Shown: piece after piece, positions 27,975 through 37,714 of the stretch
Layout of the letters: each line of letters starts with the position of its first letter
Position numbering within the stretch: the stretch's first letter is position 1
Source of the DNA: an uncultured Flavobacterium sp.
GTDB lineage: Bacteria; Bacteroidota; Bacteroidia; Flavobacteriales; Flavobacteriaceae
Assembly (NCBI RefSeq): GCF_946478785.1
Contig: NZ_CAMLDD010000012.1
Location: 78,449 to 142,448 of the forward strand
Direction: 5' to 3'
Length of the DNA stretch: 64,000 nucleotides
The notes under the pieces: generated by a model
The model's database searches: none
Seen by the model: the letters and a program-made list of their open reading frames with translations, nothing else
Told to the model about the DNA's origin: nothing
Program-made: the position numbers and the translations under genes

Positions 27975-28577
27975 TTAAAACGAATACTTCTCCAATTTCT
28001 TAGCCTGTAAATCCAAAATAACTGGAGTGTCTTTAGGAATTTCTCCTTTCCATTTTTCCTGAACAGATGGATTTGAAGGATATTTTCCGTTTTTCATTTT
28101 TAGGGAATGTAATGCATTGTTGCTTTTAAAAATTAAATCTTTAAATTTTTCTGAGGAAGTTGTACCAATAAAAATTGGGAAATCGGTTACGCTAAATGAG
28201 TTGATTAAACTCCCGTCATTATTCAGAATATAACCGGAACAGCCTCCGCTTCCGCAGAAATAGGAGTTTGAGAAACCTACAAAATATTCGTTTTTCTTAT
28301 CATCATTCAAATCGTAAGCTTCATAATAAAAATATCGATCGTCTTTTGTCATGGCTGGCAAATCTTTTTTCAGCAATACCTGAAGTTGTTTTCTGATCAA
28401 TTCGACTGTTTCATCATCTTTCGCAGGAACTTCGCTCAAATCTGCAGTTCCTGCTACTGTTTTGGATAATGTATCTTCGGCAATTGTTTTAATGATATTT
28501 TCTTGTTCCGGTTTTTGTTTATTTTGACAGGAAAACATCGCTATTATTGATAGAACAATTAATATTTTATTTTTCAT
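27975..28577 (-). CDS. Lipoprotein of unknown function
   Basis: A 200-residue protein with lipobox IAMFSC and a short linker. The mature domain includes YDLNDDKKNEYFVGF, an Asp/Asn-rich loop like that of VCBS/FG-GAP-type or calcium-binding repeats, followed by CGSGGCSG, a close cysteine pair. No family recognised. Upstream, between it and the dehydrogenase gene, is a perfect palindrome. Confidence 0.72.
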   Translation of the reverse strand: MKNKILIVLSIIAMFSCQNKQKPEQENIIKTIAEDTLSKTVAGTADLSEVPAKDDETVELIRKQLQVLLKKDLPAMTKDDRYFYYEAYDLNDDKKNEYFVGFSNSYFCGSGGCSGYILNNDGSLINSFSVTDFPIFIGTTSSEKFKDLIFKSNNALHSLKMKNGKYPSNPSVQEKWKGEIPKDTPVILDLQAKKLEKYSF

Positions 28578-28610
28578 ATTTACTTATTTTAATCCTTAAT
28601 ATTACGTCTC

Positions 28611-28644
28611 TAAACCCGACAGGTTTTAAAACCTGTCGGGTTTA
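28611..28644. repeat. Perfect 34-bp palindrome (CCTGTCGGGTTT family)
   Basis: TAAACCCGACAGGTTTT is followed directly by its reverse complement. Related but diverged copies lie at 54803-54835 and 55444-55470. It sits between two minus-strand genes and could act as a terminator. Confidence 0.85.
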
Positions 28645-28654
28645 CCAATCTAAT

Positions 28655-29668
28655 TCAATTTAACAAAGCCGCTTTATTTTCAATATCATTTTCCTTCAAT
28701 AGCGATTTTATATTATTAAAAGTGACCAAAGCAATCTGCGTTAAAGCTTCATTGGTAAAAAACGCCTGATGTGCCGTTACTAAAACATTCGGAAAACTCA
28801 TTAATCTTTGAATGGCATCATCCTGAATAATATCTGCTGACAAATCCCTGAAAAACAGTTTTTCTTCCTGTTCGTAAACATCAATGCCGAGATAACCAAT
28901 TTTGCCTTCTTTTAAACCCTGAATGACGCAGGCAGTTTCAATTAATCCACCACGGCTTGTATTGATAATCATCACATGATCTTTCATCAAAGCAATTGAT
29001 TTTTGGTTGATGACATGTTTGGTTTGCTCATTTAACGGACAGTGAAGTGAAATAATATCACTTGACTTAAAAATGGTTTCTAAAGGAACGAATTCAACTC
29101 CATCCTTCTCCATTTCAGGATTTGTTACAATATCATATGCCAGAACTTTACAGCCAAAACCTAAAGCAATTTTAGCAAAAGCTTTTCCGATATTTCCGGT
29201 TCCGATGATTCCGATTGTTTTTCCAAATAAATCAAAACCTAATAGTCCGTTTAAGGAGAAGTTTTGTTCTCGAACTCTATTGTATGCTTTGTGTGTTTTT
29301 CTGTTTAAAGTCAAAATCATAGCCATCGCATGTTCTGCAACAGCCTGTGGAGAATAAGCCGGAACACGGCACACTTTTAAGTTGTATTTTTTGGCTGCTT
29401 CTAAATCAACATTATTAAAACCGGCACAACGCAAAGCAATAATTTTAACTCCTTTTTCTGCTAATTGTCTGATGACGGCTTCGTTGACTAAATCATTTAC
29501 AAATACACAAACTATGGATGCATTCTCAATCAGAATTACAGTTTGTGGGTTCAGTTGCGTTTCAAAAAAATCCAATTCGAAACCAAAATCGCTATTATAT
29601 TGATTGAAATAAGTTTTATCGTATGGCTGCGTTGAGAAGAAAGCTATTTTGATTTCGTTTAGTTTCAT
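28655..29668 (-). CDS. D-lactate dehydrogenase-like 2-hydroxyacid dehydrogenase
   Basis: A 337-residue NAD-dependent D-2-hydroxyacid dehydrogenase. NAD-binding GTGNIG sits near residue 153, the catalytic Arg is in NTSRGGLI, and the catalytic His in TAHQAFFT. The arrangement and length fit fermentative D-lactate dehydrogenase (LdhA type). It would reduce pyruvate to D-lactate in the cytoplasm. Alone on its strand, no operon partners. Confidence 0.88.
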   Translation of the reverse strand: MKLNEIKIAFFSTQPYDKTYFNQYNSDFGFELDFFETQLNPQTVILIENASIVCVFVNDLVNEAVIRQLAEKGVKIIALRCAGFNNVDLEAAKKYNLKVCRVPAYSPQAVAEHAMAMILTLNRKTHKAYNRVREQNFSLNGLLGFDLFGKTIGIIGTGNIGKAFAKIALGFGCKVLAYDIVTNPEMEKDGVEFVPLETIFKSSDIISLHCPLNEQTKHVINQKSIALMKDHVMIINTSRGGLIETACVIQGLKEGKIGYLGIDVYEQEEKLFFRDLSADIIQDDAIQRLMSFPNVLVTAHQAFFTNEALTQIALVTFNNIKSLLKENDIENKAALLN

Positions 29669-29846
29669 GTTACTGCTTTAAGTTTAAAATTTCTTATTTC
29701 TAAAATTAAGCAATTACTCCTTAAGTGTTGTCATAAACTCAGCAGATTCTTATTCAACCTGTTAAATAATATATAATTCTGTCTATCAGATTAAACCTAT
29801 TGAATTTGACAGCGTCTAAATGCAATAACCAATAAAAAAAAAACTC

Positions 29847-30293
29847 ATGAAAAAATTATTTATTGCGGCTTTACTATTCGTTGGAATAACAAGTTTCGCA
29901 CAAGATGGAGATGGAGAGATGGATCAGAAACCAATGAGTGAACAAAGAGAGCGAATGACTCCTGAACAGCGAAATGAAAGACAACTGAAAAAATTAACCT
30001 CTGACCTGACTTTGGATGCAAAACAGCAGGAACAGGTAAAACAATTGATCGCTGAAAGAAGTGCTAAATCTGAAAAATTAAGAGAAGCCCGAAAAGAACA
30101 ACGAGAAAAAGGCAACAAACTAACTGCTGAGCAAAGAGAAGCTTTCAAAAAAGAAATGACAACAGAAGCAGAAGCAAATGACGCTAAAATGAAAGGAATT
30201 CTGACTACTGACCAATATACAAAATGGAAAGCAATCCAGGAATCGAACAAAGACAAAGCAAGAAATCAAATGAGAGAACGCAGAAATGACTAA
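29847..30293 (+). CDS. Secreted helical protein, Spy/CpxP-like
   Basis: A 148-residue protein with signal peptide (MKKLFIAALLFVGITSFAQ). The mature part is highly charged and helical, rich in Glu, Lys, Arg and Gln (TPEQRNERQLKKLTSDL, then a second LTAEQREAF unit), like periplasmic Spy/CpxP-type proteins and the related Bacteroidota DUF4890-type group. Likely periplasmic chaperone or stress protein. A terminator follows. Confidence 0.75.
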   Translation: MKKLFIAALLFVGITSFAQDGDGEMDQKPMSEQRERMTPEQRNERQLKKLTSDLTLDAKQQEQVKQLIAERSAKSEKLREARKEQREKGNKLTAEQREAFKKEMTTEAEANDAKMKGILTTDQYTKWKAIQESNKDKARNQMRERRND

Positions 30294-30304
30294 TTTATAA
30301 AATA

Positions 30305-30330
30305 AAAAAGAGGCTTTGAAGCCTCTTTTT
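30305..30330. terminator. Bidirectional terminator
   Basis: An 11-bp stem (AAAAAGAGGCT with AGCCTCTTTTT) with a 4-nt loop between the Spy-like gene and the convergent hemL. Confidence 0.85.
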
Positions 30331-30335
30331 TGTTA

Positions 30336-31622
30336 TTAGAATGTCTTTGAAACCTTATCAATTGCGTTAATCGTAAAGTCCAAATCTTCATACGTCAATG
30401 CATCTGTAATAAACCAGGTTTCGTATGCTGATGGCGCAATATAAATTCCTTCCTGCAATAAACCGTGGAAGAATTTCTTAAAGGTTTCATTATCGCCTTT
30501 TGCTGCTGTTTGAAAGTCCGTAACAGGATCTGCATCAAAATGTACCGAAATCATAGAACCTACTCTATTGATCGTAAATACAGCATTATTTGCTTTTAAA
30601 ACCCTATCAATTCCTGCTTCTAAATAAGCCGTTTTTTGTTCTAATCGGGTAAAAATCTCGCGATCACTATCAAGAGATTGCAACATTGCTAATCCGGCAG
30701 CCATTGCCAACGGATTTCCGGACAATGTTCCTGCCTGATAAACCGGACCAAGCGGTGCTAAATAATTCATGATTTCTGCGCGTGCAGCAAATGCTCCAAC
30801 GGGTAAACCTCCACCAATTACTTTTCCGAAAGTTACAATATCAGCATTTACATTATACAATTCCTGAACGCCTCCGCGAGCCAAACGGAAACCTGTCATA
30901 ACCTCATCAAAAATTAGTAAAATTCCGTTTGCTGTACACAAATCTCTTAAACCTTGTAAGAAACCCTTTTGAGGCGGAATACAACCCATATTTCCGGCAA
31001 CCGGCTCAATAATTATGGCTGCAATTTCTCCTTTATTCGCTTCGATTAAAGTTTTTACATTCTCTAAATCATTGTATTTAGCCAATAAAGTATCTTTTGC
31101 AGTTCCTTCTGTAACGCCTGGACTATTTGGTGATCCAAAAGTTACGGCTCCACTACCCGCCTGAATCAAAAATGAATCAGAATGTCCGTGATAGCAACCT
31201 GCAAATTTGATAATTTTATCTCTTTTAGTAAAGCCACGTGCCAGACGAATCGCGCTCATACAGGCTTCTGTACCTGAATTTACAAATCTTATTTTATCAA
31301 TATTTGGAACCATTGAAACTGCTAAAGCTGCTATTTCTGTTTCCAACTCTGTTGGCATTCCAAATGAAGTTCCCAGTTTTGCTTTTTCGATTACAGCATC
31401 AACAACAGGCTGATACGCATGACCTAAAACCATTGGCCCCCATGAATTTATATAATCTATTAATTTATTTCCGTCTTCATCGTACAAATAAGCACCTTTG
31501 GCACTTTTTACAAAAATCGGAGTTCCTCCTACTGCTTTGAAAGCACGAACTGGCGAATTTACTCCTCCCGGAATTACTTTTTCTGCTTCAGCAAAAAGCT
31601 GACTACTTCTTTTATAGATCAT
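30336..31622 (-). CDS. hemL: Glutamate-1-semialdehyde 2,1-aminomutase
   Basis: PLP-dependent enzyme making 5-aminolevulinate from glutamate-1-semialdehyde in the C5 haem pathway. The PLP lysine is in [13 protein letters not shown] near residue 265, and the N-terminal [13 protein letters not shown] and GSPNSPGV are typical. Length 428 is standard. Two small genes lie between it and the glucosaminidase gene upstream. Confidence 0.96.
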   Translation of the reverse strand: MIYKRSSQLFAEAEKVIPGGVNSPVRAFKAVGGTPIFVKSAKGAYLYDEDGNKLIDYINSWGPMVLGHAYQPVVDAVIEKAKLGTSFGMPTELETEIAALAVSMVPNIDKIRFVNSGTEACMSAIRLARGFTKRDKIIKFAGCYHGHSDSFLIQAGSGAVTFGSPNSPGVTEGTAKDTLLAKYNDLENVKTLIEANKGEIAAIIIEPVAGNMGCIPPQKGFLQGLRDLCTANGILLIFDEVMTGFRLARGGVQELYNVNADIVTFGKVIGGGLPVGAFAARAEIMNYLAPLGPVYQAGTLSGNPLAMAAGLAMLQSLDSDREIFTRLEQKTAYLEAGIDRVLKANNAVFTINRVGSMISVHFDADPVTDFQTAAKGDNETFKKFFHGLLQEGIYIAPSAYETWFITDALTYEDLDFTINAIDKVSKTF

Positions 31623-31662
31623 TTTTAAATTTTAGATTTTAGAGTTCTGATTTTAGATTTAA

Positions 31663-31806
31663 CTATCTGCTTAAACCTTGATCTCTTACAAACTCATTAA
31701 AGTATTTTTGTTCAATTTTATTTTCTTTCGAAAGCTTTTCGATTTTATTATCCAACATTCCTATAGGAGAATAAAATGTCCATTTCCAACTAGGACGATG
31801 TTTCAT
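31663..31806 (-). CDS. Small hypothetical protein (47 aa)
   Basis: ATG frame at 31806: begins MKHRPSWKWTFYSPIG, then a charged helix (NKIEKLSKENKIEQKYF). Its ATG overlaps the stop of the micropeptide frame upstream (ATGA), as in coupled translation, and hemL follows 40 nt downstream. Unknown family; support is composition and the overlap. Confidence 0.4.
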   Translation of the reverse strand: MKHRPSWKWTFYSPIGMLDNKIEKLSKENKIEQKYFNEFVRDQGLSR

Positions 31807-31913
31807 AAAAAAATGTTTTCCGCAAATTCATCATGTATATAAATTCCGGAAAAAAGTCTAATTATCAAAACACCAGTAAAAATAAAAATTCCGATGAATA
31901 TTTTATTTCTCAA
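31803..31913 (-). CDS. Putative single-pass membrane micropeptide (36 aa, TTG start)
   Basis: Frame from a TTG at 31913: RNKIFIGIFIFTGVLIIRL, a clean membrane segment, then a short polar tail, ending in TGA that overlaps the next ATG. It begins 32 nt after the end of the glucosaminidase gene. A TTG start makes it uncertain. Confidence 0.35.
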   Translation of the reverse strand: MRNKIFIGIFIFTGVLIIRLFSGIYIHDEFAENIFL

Positions 31914-31945
31914 AACTCAAAACTCATAATTCATAACTTTTTTTG

Positions 31946-32812
31946 TTATTTTACTTTCAGCATCTGACCGATCGAAAGTGAATTATCTGAAAGATTATTT
32001 TTCTGTTTTAAATCATCAACCAATACATTGAATTTTTTGGATATCGAATATAAAGTATCTCCTTTTTGAACTTCATATAAAGACGGATCATTTGAGTTTG
32101 AGCCTGAACTCGCAATTGATCTATCAAAAGGTTTATAGTTTTTCCCTGTAATCTGAGAATCATATTGATGTAGGTTATAACGTTCGATATAACTGATTAA
32201 TTTGTCCGGATAATTAGGATCTGTTGCATAACCGCAAGCTCTTAATCCTTTTGCCCACGCTTTATAATCGTCTTTTTCATAAGTGAATAAAGAGGCATAT
32301 CTATTTTTTCCGACTAAAAACAAAGCGTGATCTTTATAAGATTCGGAAGCTTCTTTATATTTCCTGAAACATTCCTGAGATGAATCGTCATCATGACGAA
32401 CACTTTCACCTAACCAGTCCTTATGGCATTTTATTCCAAAATGATTATTCGCTGTTACAGCCAAATCTCCTCTTCCTGCTCCCGATTCCAATATTCCCTG
32501 AGCCAGAATAATACTTGCAGGGATACCGTATTTCTGCATATTTCCCATAGCTATATCCTTGTATTGCAACACATAATCGCTAATTAAATTACTGGTAACC
32601 ACAGTTTTTGAGGTCGACTGAATGACTTCTGTCGTATTATTTGTAGAAGGATAATTTCTGCCAATTGGCTTGACTGGTTTTTGCTTTTTAGTTGCTGCCG
32701 TACGAGGCCTCTGAACTGCTGCCTGCTTTTTGGTCGTTGCAATAGACGGTTTACTTGAAGAACAGCTTGCCAAAGCAATAATGATAAGGAGCAATACAAT
32801 TTTTTTAATCAT
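31946..32812 (-). CDS. Lipoprotein peptidoglycan hydrolase: glucosaminidase plus LysM
   Basis: A 288-residue cell-wall enzyme. Lipobox LASCS near residue 17 is followed by a Thr/Lys-rich linker, a mannosyl-glycoprotein endo-beta-N-acetylglucosaminidase-type domain (about residues 75-220: ILAQGILESGAGRGDL with the catalytic Glu, then NNHFGIKC), and a C-terminal LysM (YEVQKGDTLYSISKKFN). It would hydrolyse glycan strands from the outer membrane or periplasm. The upstream PLP-enzyme gene overlaps its start by 8 nt, so they form an operon. Confidence 0.93.
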   Translation of the reverse strand: MIKKIVLLLIIIALASCSSSKPSIATTKKQAAVQRPRTAATKKQKPVKPIGRNYPSTNNTTEVIQSTSKTVVTSNLISDYVLQYKDIAMGNMQKYGIPASIILAQGILESGAGRGDLAVTANNHFGIKCHKDWLGESVRHDDDSSQECFRKYKEASESYKDHALFLVGKNRYASLFTYEKDDYKAWAKGLRACGYATDPNYPDKLISYIERYNLHQYDSQITGKNYKPFDRSIASSGSNSNDPSLYEVQKGDTLYSISKKFNVLVDDLKQKNNLSDNSLSIGQMLKVK

Positions 32813-33701
32813 TGTTTTTGAGTATTGGTAATTTCTTCTGCTTCAATTTGATGTTCATACCACTAATTCCTTGTAATCCTCCAGTATGAATGAGTAAAAT
32901 TTTTGAATGTGCAGGAAAATATTTTTTGCGAATTAAATCTATAACGCCAAAAACCATCTTTCCCGTATAAATTGGATCTAAAGGCACTTTATTTTCTTCA
33001 AAAAAAGCATTAATAAATTCAATTAATTCCAAATTTACTTTGCCATAGCCTCCAAAATGATAGTCAGAAATTAAATTCCAGTTATCTTTTTTTGCAAAAA
33101 TACGAATTTCATCGGTTAAAAAGTCACCTTTTAGTGCCGGAAACCCTAAAATTTTCTGATTTGCAAATGCACTATTGATCAATCCCGAAATCGTTCCGCC
33201 CGTTCCTACCGCACAGCAAACGTAATTAAAAACGGAATCTTCTTCCGTTAGAATCTCTTCGCAGCCTTTTACAGCCAGTTCATTTGTTCCACCTTCGGGT
33301 ACTAAATAAAAATCACCAAATTCATTTTTTAATTTTTCTTTAAAATAAATTTCGTTTTTAAGCCGATACTCTTCTCTGGAGACAAATTCAAATTCCATTC
33401 CGTTTTCGTGGGCAAATTTCAGGGTTGGATTTTCTTCTACTTTATCAAAAAGTTCATCTCCACGAATAATTCCGATTGTTTTAAAACCCTGTTCTTTTCC
33501 TGCATAGGCGACTGCCGCAATATGATTCGAAAAGGCACCTCCAAAAGTCAATAAAGTTGTTTTATTTTCGGCTTTCGCCTGAAGTAAATTATATTTTAAT
33601 TTTCTGAATTTATTCCCTGAAACAAACGGATGAATCAAGTCTTCGCGCTTTATCGTCAAAGAAATATTGTTAGGAAAATTGATATTGATGTTCTGGTTCA
33701 A
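32805..33701 (-). CDS. D-cysteine desulfhydrase / ACC deaminase-like PLP enzyme
   Basis: A 298-residue fold-type II PLP enzyme. The PLP lysine is in SGNKFRKLKYN near residue 32, the loop LTFGGAFSNH is typical of the ACC deaminase/D-cysteine desulfhydrase family, and GTGGTISGLI binds the phosphate. Whether it acts on ACC or D-cysteine cannot be told here; residues are shorter than canonical (~330). It overlaps the glucosaminidase gene by 8 nt. Confidence 0.88.
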   Translation of the reverse strand: MNQNININFPNNISLTIKREDLIHPFVSGNKFRKLKYNLLQAKAENKTTLLTFGGAFSNHIAAVAYAGKEQGFKTIGIIRGDELFDKVEENPTLKFAHENGMEFEFVSREEYRLKNEIYFKEKLKNEFGDFYLVPEGGTNELAVKGCEEILTEEDSVFNYVCCAVGTGGTISGLINSAFANQKILGFPALKGDFLTDEIRIFAKKDNWNLISDYHFGGYGKVNLELIEFINAFFEENKVPLDPIYTGKMVFGVIDLIRKKYFPAHSKILLIHTGGLQGISGMNIKLKQKKLPILKNND

Positions 33702-33713
33702 AATTGTTTTCTT

Positions 33714-34043
33714 TTATTTAATGTAATTCAGAAACTGAAAAAAAGATCGGTTCTTCAGATAATTAAAATCGGTTTCTTTCGCATAAGCTTCTCTTTCAAA
33801 ACTGATATTTCGGTACGCTAAAGCTGTGTTTTTATATTGAATTAATCGAATCAAAAATTCAAAAAAGTACCAGATAAAAAACGGAATTACCAGAAGTTCT
33901 AACTGCTGTTTCAAATGTATTTTTTCGTGATTTAAAAAGATCCTGTTCACTTTATCGCAATCATATTTTACCAGTACAAACGGATACACAGCCATTCCCC
34001 GATATCCTTTCGGAATTAAATATTTGGCAACAATCAGAAACAT
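33714..34043 (-). CDS. Small protein with HExxH-like metal-binding motif
   Basis: A 109-residue protein with the motif NHEKIHLKQQ near residue 39 (HExxH, the zinc signature), a hydrophobic segment at about residues 50-68, and a later Glu in SFEREAYA that could be the third ligand. This looks like a small membrane-associated zinc-peptidase-like protein. It ends 12 nt before the PLP-enzyme start on the same strand. Peptidase activity is inference; I do not recognise a named family. Confidence 0.65.
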   Translation of the reverse strand: MFLIVAKYLIPKGYRGMAVYPFVLVKYDCDKVNRIFLNHEKIHLKQQLELLVIPFFIWYFFEFLIRLIQYKNTALAYRNISFEREAYAKETDFNYLKNRSFFQFLNYIK

Positions 34044-34155
34044 TGGCTGTAAAATTTATAAATTTGTAGATATAAAATTATTCAATTTCATTAAAATCGT
34101 AATATTAGAATTATTTTTGATTTTAAAGAAATAGAAATTTGACCCAAAAAGATTT

Positions 34156-34335
34156 ATGAAAGAGCAAAGTAATGAAAATAAATTAATCGAAGGCGAAGAT
34201 TTTTATTATACACCCGAAGGATATAAATGTTTTACTGAAAAACATCATTTAAAAAGAGGATACTGTTGTAAAAGTGGCTGCCGTCATTGTCCTTATGGGT
34301 TTGATAAAAATACAGGCAGGATTAGGAAGTCTTAA
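34156..34335 (+). CDS. DUF5522 small cysteine-rich protein (59 aa)
   Basis: Reads FYYTPEGYKCFTEKHHLKRG then YCCKSGCRHCPYGF, a compact block of cysteines and histidines fitting the DUF5522 family, probably binding metal. The frame is too compact to be accidental: five cysteines at conserved-looking spacing. Function unknown. It stands alone, divergent from the HExxH-like gene. Confidence 0.85.
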   Translation: MKEQSNENKLIEGEDFYYTPEGYKCFTEKHHLKRGYCCKSGCRHCPYGFDKNTGRIRKS

Positions 34336-34469
34336 TTAGAAAATGTGCCAATTTGATAATTAGATAATTATTGAAAGCGGATTTTAAATTAAAAAACCTC
34401 ATTAAAAACAGGTATGATTTTTAACTTCAAAAAAACTAAGAAGTCTAACCATTTGAAAATCTAAACAAA

Positions 34470-35444
34470 ATGAATGTTTTTATAACTAAAAATATACCCG
34501 AAGCCGGTCTTCAATTACTTCAGGAAAAAGGACTCAATCTTACCATAAATCCAACAGAGAATGTATTATCAAGAGATGAGTTTATTAAAATCTGTCAGGA
34601 AAATGATGCGGTTCTAAATGTTGGATCTTATAATTTTGATGAAGATTTTTTTAAGCAATGTTCGCATTTAAAAGGCATTGCATTATTTTCTGTCGGATAT
34701 GATTCGGTTCATATTCCATCGGCTAATAGTCGGAAAATCCCTGTTGGAAATACGCCTGATGTTTTAAGCAGAGCAACATCTGATACCGCTTTTTTATTGA
34801 TGCAAAGCGTTGCCAGAAAGTCATTTTACAATCATAAAAGAATCATAAACGGAGAATGGGGAGCTTTTAACGCAATAGAAAATTTAGGACAAGAACTCTA
34901 CGGCAAAACGCTTGGAATATTTGGTTTGGGAAGAATTGGTTTTGCAATGGCTAAAAAGTGTAAAGCTGCTTTTGGAATGAACATCATTTACCACAATCGA
35001 TCACATAATGAAAATGCCGAAAAAGAATTGTACGCTGAACTTGTAGATTTTGAAACTTTACTTTCACAAAGCGATGTTTTGAGCATTCACTCTAATTATA
35101 CCGAAGAGAACAACGAACTTTTCAATAAAAATACTTTTGCCAAAATGAAACCCAATTCAATTTTCATCAATACAGCAAGAGGAAAGTTTCATAATGAGGA
35201 TGATATGTTTCATGCCCTTACTAATAATATAATCTGGGGTGCAGGACTTGACGTTACCAATCCAGAACCAATGAAGCAAGACAATCCATTATTATTGATG
35301 CCAAATTGTTGTATTCTGCCACACATAGGCTCAGCCACATACGAAGCCAGAAACGGAATGGCTGTTTGTGCTGCACAAAATATAATTGCGCTTTTTGAAA
35401 ACAAAAAAATGCCGTTTTGTGTAAATGAGGAAGTTTATTTTTAA
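34470..35444 (+). CDS. D-isomer-specific 2-hydroxyacid dehydrogenase (glyoxylate/hydroxypyruvate reductase-like)
   Basis: A 324-residue NAD(P)-dependent dehydrogenase. Nucleotide-binding FGLGRIGFAMA is near residue 150, the catalytic Arg in INTARGKF, and the catalytic His in LPHIGSAT. It fits the glyoxylate/hydroxypyruvate reductase branch better than the LdhA-type enzyme at 28655. Exact substrate unknown. Confidence 0.88.
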   Translation: MNVFITKNIPEAGLQLLQEKGLNLTINPTENVLSRDEFIKICQENDAVLNVGSYNFDEDFFKQCSHLKGIALFSVGYDSVHIPSANSRKIPVGNTPDVLSRATSDTAFLLMQSVARKSFYNHKRIINGEWGAFNAIENLGQELYGKTLGIFGLGRIGFAMAKKCKAAFGMNIIYHNRSHNENAEKELYAELVDFETLLSQSDVLSIHSNYTEENNELFNKNTFAKMKPNSIFINTARGKFHNEDDMFHALTNNIIWGAGLDVTNPEPMKQDNPLLLMPNCCILPHIGSATYEARNGMAVCAAQNIIALFENKKMPFCVNEEVYF

Positions 35445-35691
35445 TTAATCAATTTAAAAATCTGTCAATTAGATAATTAAATAACCTAAAAATCTGACCT
35501 CTAAAATCTAAAATTTTATAAATGGATATTCGCTCAAAAAAATTCAGGATTAAAATACACAAATCCTATCATAGGTCGGATATTCGTTATCCATAGTTCT
35601 TTTTTCAACAGAAATTAATTAGTTGCTTATTTTACATTACAACTGGAAAACCATAGCAACTTAGAATCTTAGTAACTTAGAACCTTAAAAA

Positions 35692-37668
35692 ATGACTTTT
35701 AAAGAACAAATACAACAAGGAATTCCATCCATATTACCTCAAAAGGTGGCGTACGATTTAGCGATAAATCACGCCCCAAAACGAAAAGAAATCCTTTCGG
35801 CAGACGAAAAAAAACTGGCTTTAAAAAATGCATTACGCTATTTTGAAGCCAAACATCACGCTGAATTACTGCCTGAATTTTCAGAAGAATTAGAAACATA
35901 CGGACGTATCTACATGTATCGCTTTCGTCCGGATTACAAAATGTACGCACGTCCAATTGGCGAATATCCAGGAAAATCATTGCAGGCAAAAGCGATTATG
36001 CACATGATTCAGAACAATCTGGATTATGCTGTTGCGCAACATCCGCATGAATTGATTACCTATGGCGGAAATGGGGCTGTTTTTCAAAACTGGGCACAAT
36101 ATTTATTGACGATGCAATATTTGTCTGAAATGACAGATGAGCAGACTTTAACAATGTATTCAGGACATCCAATGGGATTATTTCCTTCGCATTCAGAAGC
36201 ACCGAGAGTTGTGGTTACCAACGGAATGGTGATTCCGAATTACTCAAAACCAGACGACTGGGAAAAAATGAATGCTTTGGGCGTTTCACAATATGGCCAA
36301 ATGACCGCAGGCAGTTATATGTACATTGGCCCACAGGGAATTGTTCACGGAACTACGATTACGGTTTTGAATGGTTTCAGAAAAATAAAACTGAACCCGG
36401 AAGGAAATTTATTCGTAACTTCTGGTCTTGGAGGAATGTCGGGAGCGCAGCCAAAAGCAGGAAATATAGCAGGCTGTATTACGGTCTGCGCCGAAGTAAA
36501 TCCGAAGATCACTAAAATTCGGCATGAACAAGGGTGGATTAATGAAATCGTTACTTCGACGGAGGAACTGGTTCAGCGAGTAAATTCGGCGAAAGCCAAT
36601 AAAGAAGTCGTTTCGATTGCCTATTTAGGAAATGTGGTTGATGTTTGGGAATCATTCGATAAAGAAAATATCAAAATTGATTTAGGTTCAGATCAGACTT
36701 CGCTTCATAATCCGTGGGCTGGCGGTTATTATCCGGTTGGAATTTCTTTTGAAGAAGCCAACGAAATGATGGCTAATAATCCGGAATTATTCAGGGAAAA
36801 AGTGCAGGAATCGTTGCGTCGTCAAGCGAAGGCAATCAACAAACACACCGCAAAGGGAACCTATTTTTTCGATTACGGAAATGCTTTCTTATTGGAAGCT
36901 TCACGCGCCGGAGCAGATGTTATGGCTGAAAACAATACTGATTTTAAATATCCGAGTTACGTTCAGGATATTATGGGACCAATGTGTTTTGATTACGGTT
37001 TTGGTCCGTTTAGATGGGTTTGTACTTCGGGAAAACCAGAAGATTTGCAAAAAACAGATGCGATTGCAAGTCAGGTGTTAGAAGAAATGGCGAAAACGGC
37101 TCCAGATCAAATTCAGCAGCAAATGCAGGATAACATCAAATGGATCAAAGGTGCTCAGGAAAACAAACTGGTTGTAGGTTCGCAGGCAAGAATTCTTTAT
37201 GCTGATGCTGAAGGCCGTATTAAGATTGCCGAAGCCTTTAATCAGGCAATTGCAAAAGGCGAAATAGGAACAGTGGTTTTAGGACGCGATCATCATGACG
37301 TTTCAGGAACAGATTCTCCTTACCGTGAAACTTCCAACATTTATGACGGATCCCGTTTTACTGCCGATATGGCGATTCAAAATGTCATTGGCGACAGCTT
37401 TAGGGGTGCAACCTGGGTATCCATTCATAACGGTGGCGGCGTTGGCTGGGGAGAGGTCATAAATGGTGGTTTTGGTATGGTTCTTGATGGTTCTCAAGAG
37501 GCTTCAAAACGCTTAGCATCAATGCTTTTCTGGGATGTTAACAACGGAATTTCAAGAAGAAGTTGGGCTAGAAACGACGAAGCTATTTTTGCTATAAAAA
37601 GAGCAATGGAAGTTCAGCCATTATTAAAAGTAACTTTACCTAACATGGTAGACGAAAATTTATTTTAG
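35692..37668 (+). CDS. hutU: Urocanate hydratase
   Basis: Second enzyme of histidine degradation, converting urocanate to imidazolone propionate in the cytoplasm with bound NAD. Typical stretches: TYGGNGAVFQNW near residue 123, GQMTAGSYMYIGPQGIVHGT near 204 and the glycine-rich SGLGGMSGAQ near 243. Length 658 places it in the long form of the family, beyond the ~560 of classic HutU. No other hut gene is in the window. Confidence 0.94.
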   Translation: MTFKEQIQQGIPSILPQKVAYDLAINHAPKRKEILSADEKKLALKNALRYFEAKHHAELLPEFSEELETYGRIYMYRFRPDYKMYARPIGEYPGKSLQAKAIMHMIQNNLDYAVAQHPHELITYGGNGAVFQNWAQYLLTMQYLSEMTDEQTLTMYSGHPMGLFPSHSEAPRVVVTNGMVIPNYSKPDDWEKMNALGVSQYGQMTAGSYMYIGPQGIVHGTTITVLNGFRKIKLNPEGNLFVTSGLGGMSGAQPKAGNIAGCITVCAEVNPKITKIRHEQGWINEIVTSTEELVQRVNSAKANKEVVSIAYLGNVVDVWESFDKENIKIDLGSDQTSLHNPWAGGYYPVGISFEEANEMMANNPELFREKVQESLRRQAKAINKHTAKGTYFFDYGNAFLLEASRAGADVMAENNTDFKYPSYVQDIMGPMCFDYGFGPFRWVCTSGKPEDLQKTDAIASQVLEEMAKTAPDQIQQQMQDNIKWIKGAQENKLVVGSQARILYADAEGRIKIAEAFNQAIAKGEIGTVVLGRDHHDVSGTDSPYRETSNIYDGSRFTADMAIQNVIGDSFRGATWVSIHNGGGVGWGEVINGGFGMVLDGSQEASKRLASMLFWDVNNGISRRSWARNDEAIFAIKRAMEVQPLLKVTLPNMVDENLF

Positions 37669-37714
37669 CTAAAAGTTATTTGCTTTAATTTTGAGAACAC
37701 TAAAATTTAAACAT

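Noticed and set aside
34470..35444. Assignment as phosphoglycerate dehydrogenase SerA
   Set aside because: Length 324 without an ACT or substrate-binding regulatory domain and no ser operon nearby; only the broader 2-hydroxyacid dehydrogenase family is safe.
35640..35685. Direct repeats AACTTAGAA upstream of hutU
   Set aside because: Short, low-complexity words common in this AT-rich intergenic DNA; no evidence for operator function.
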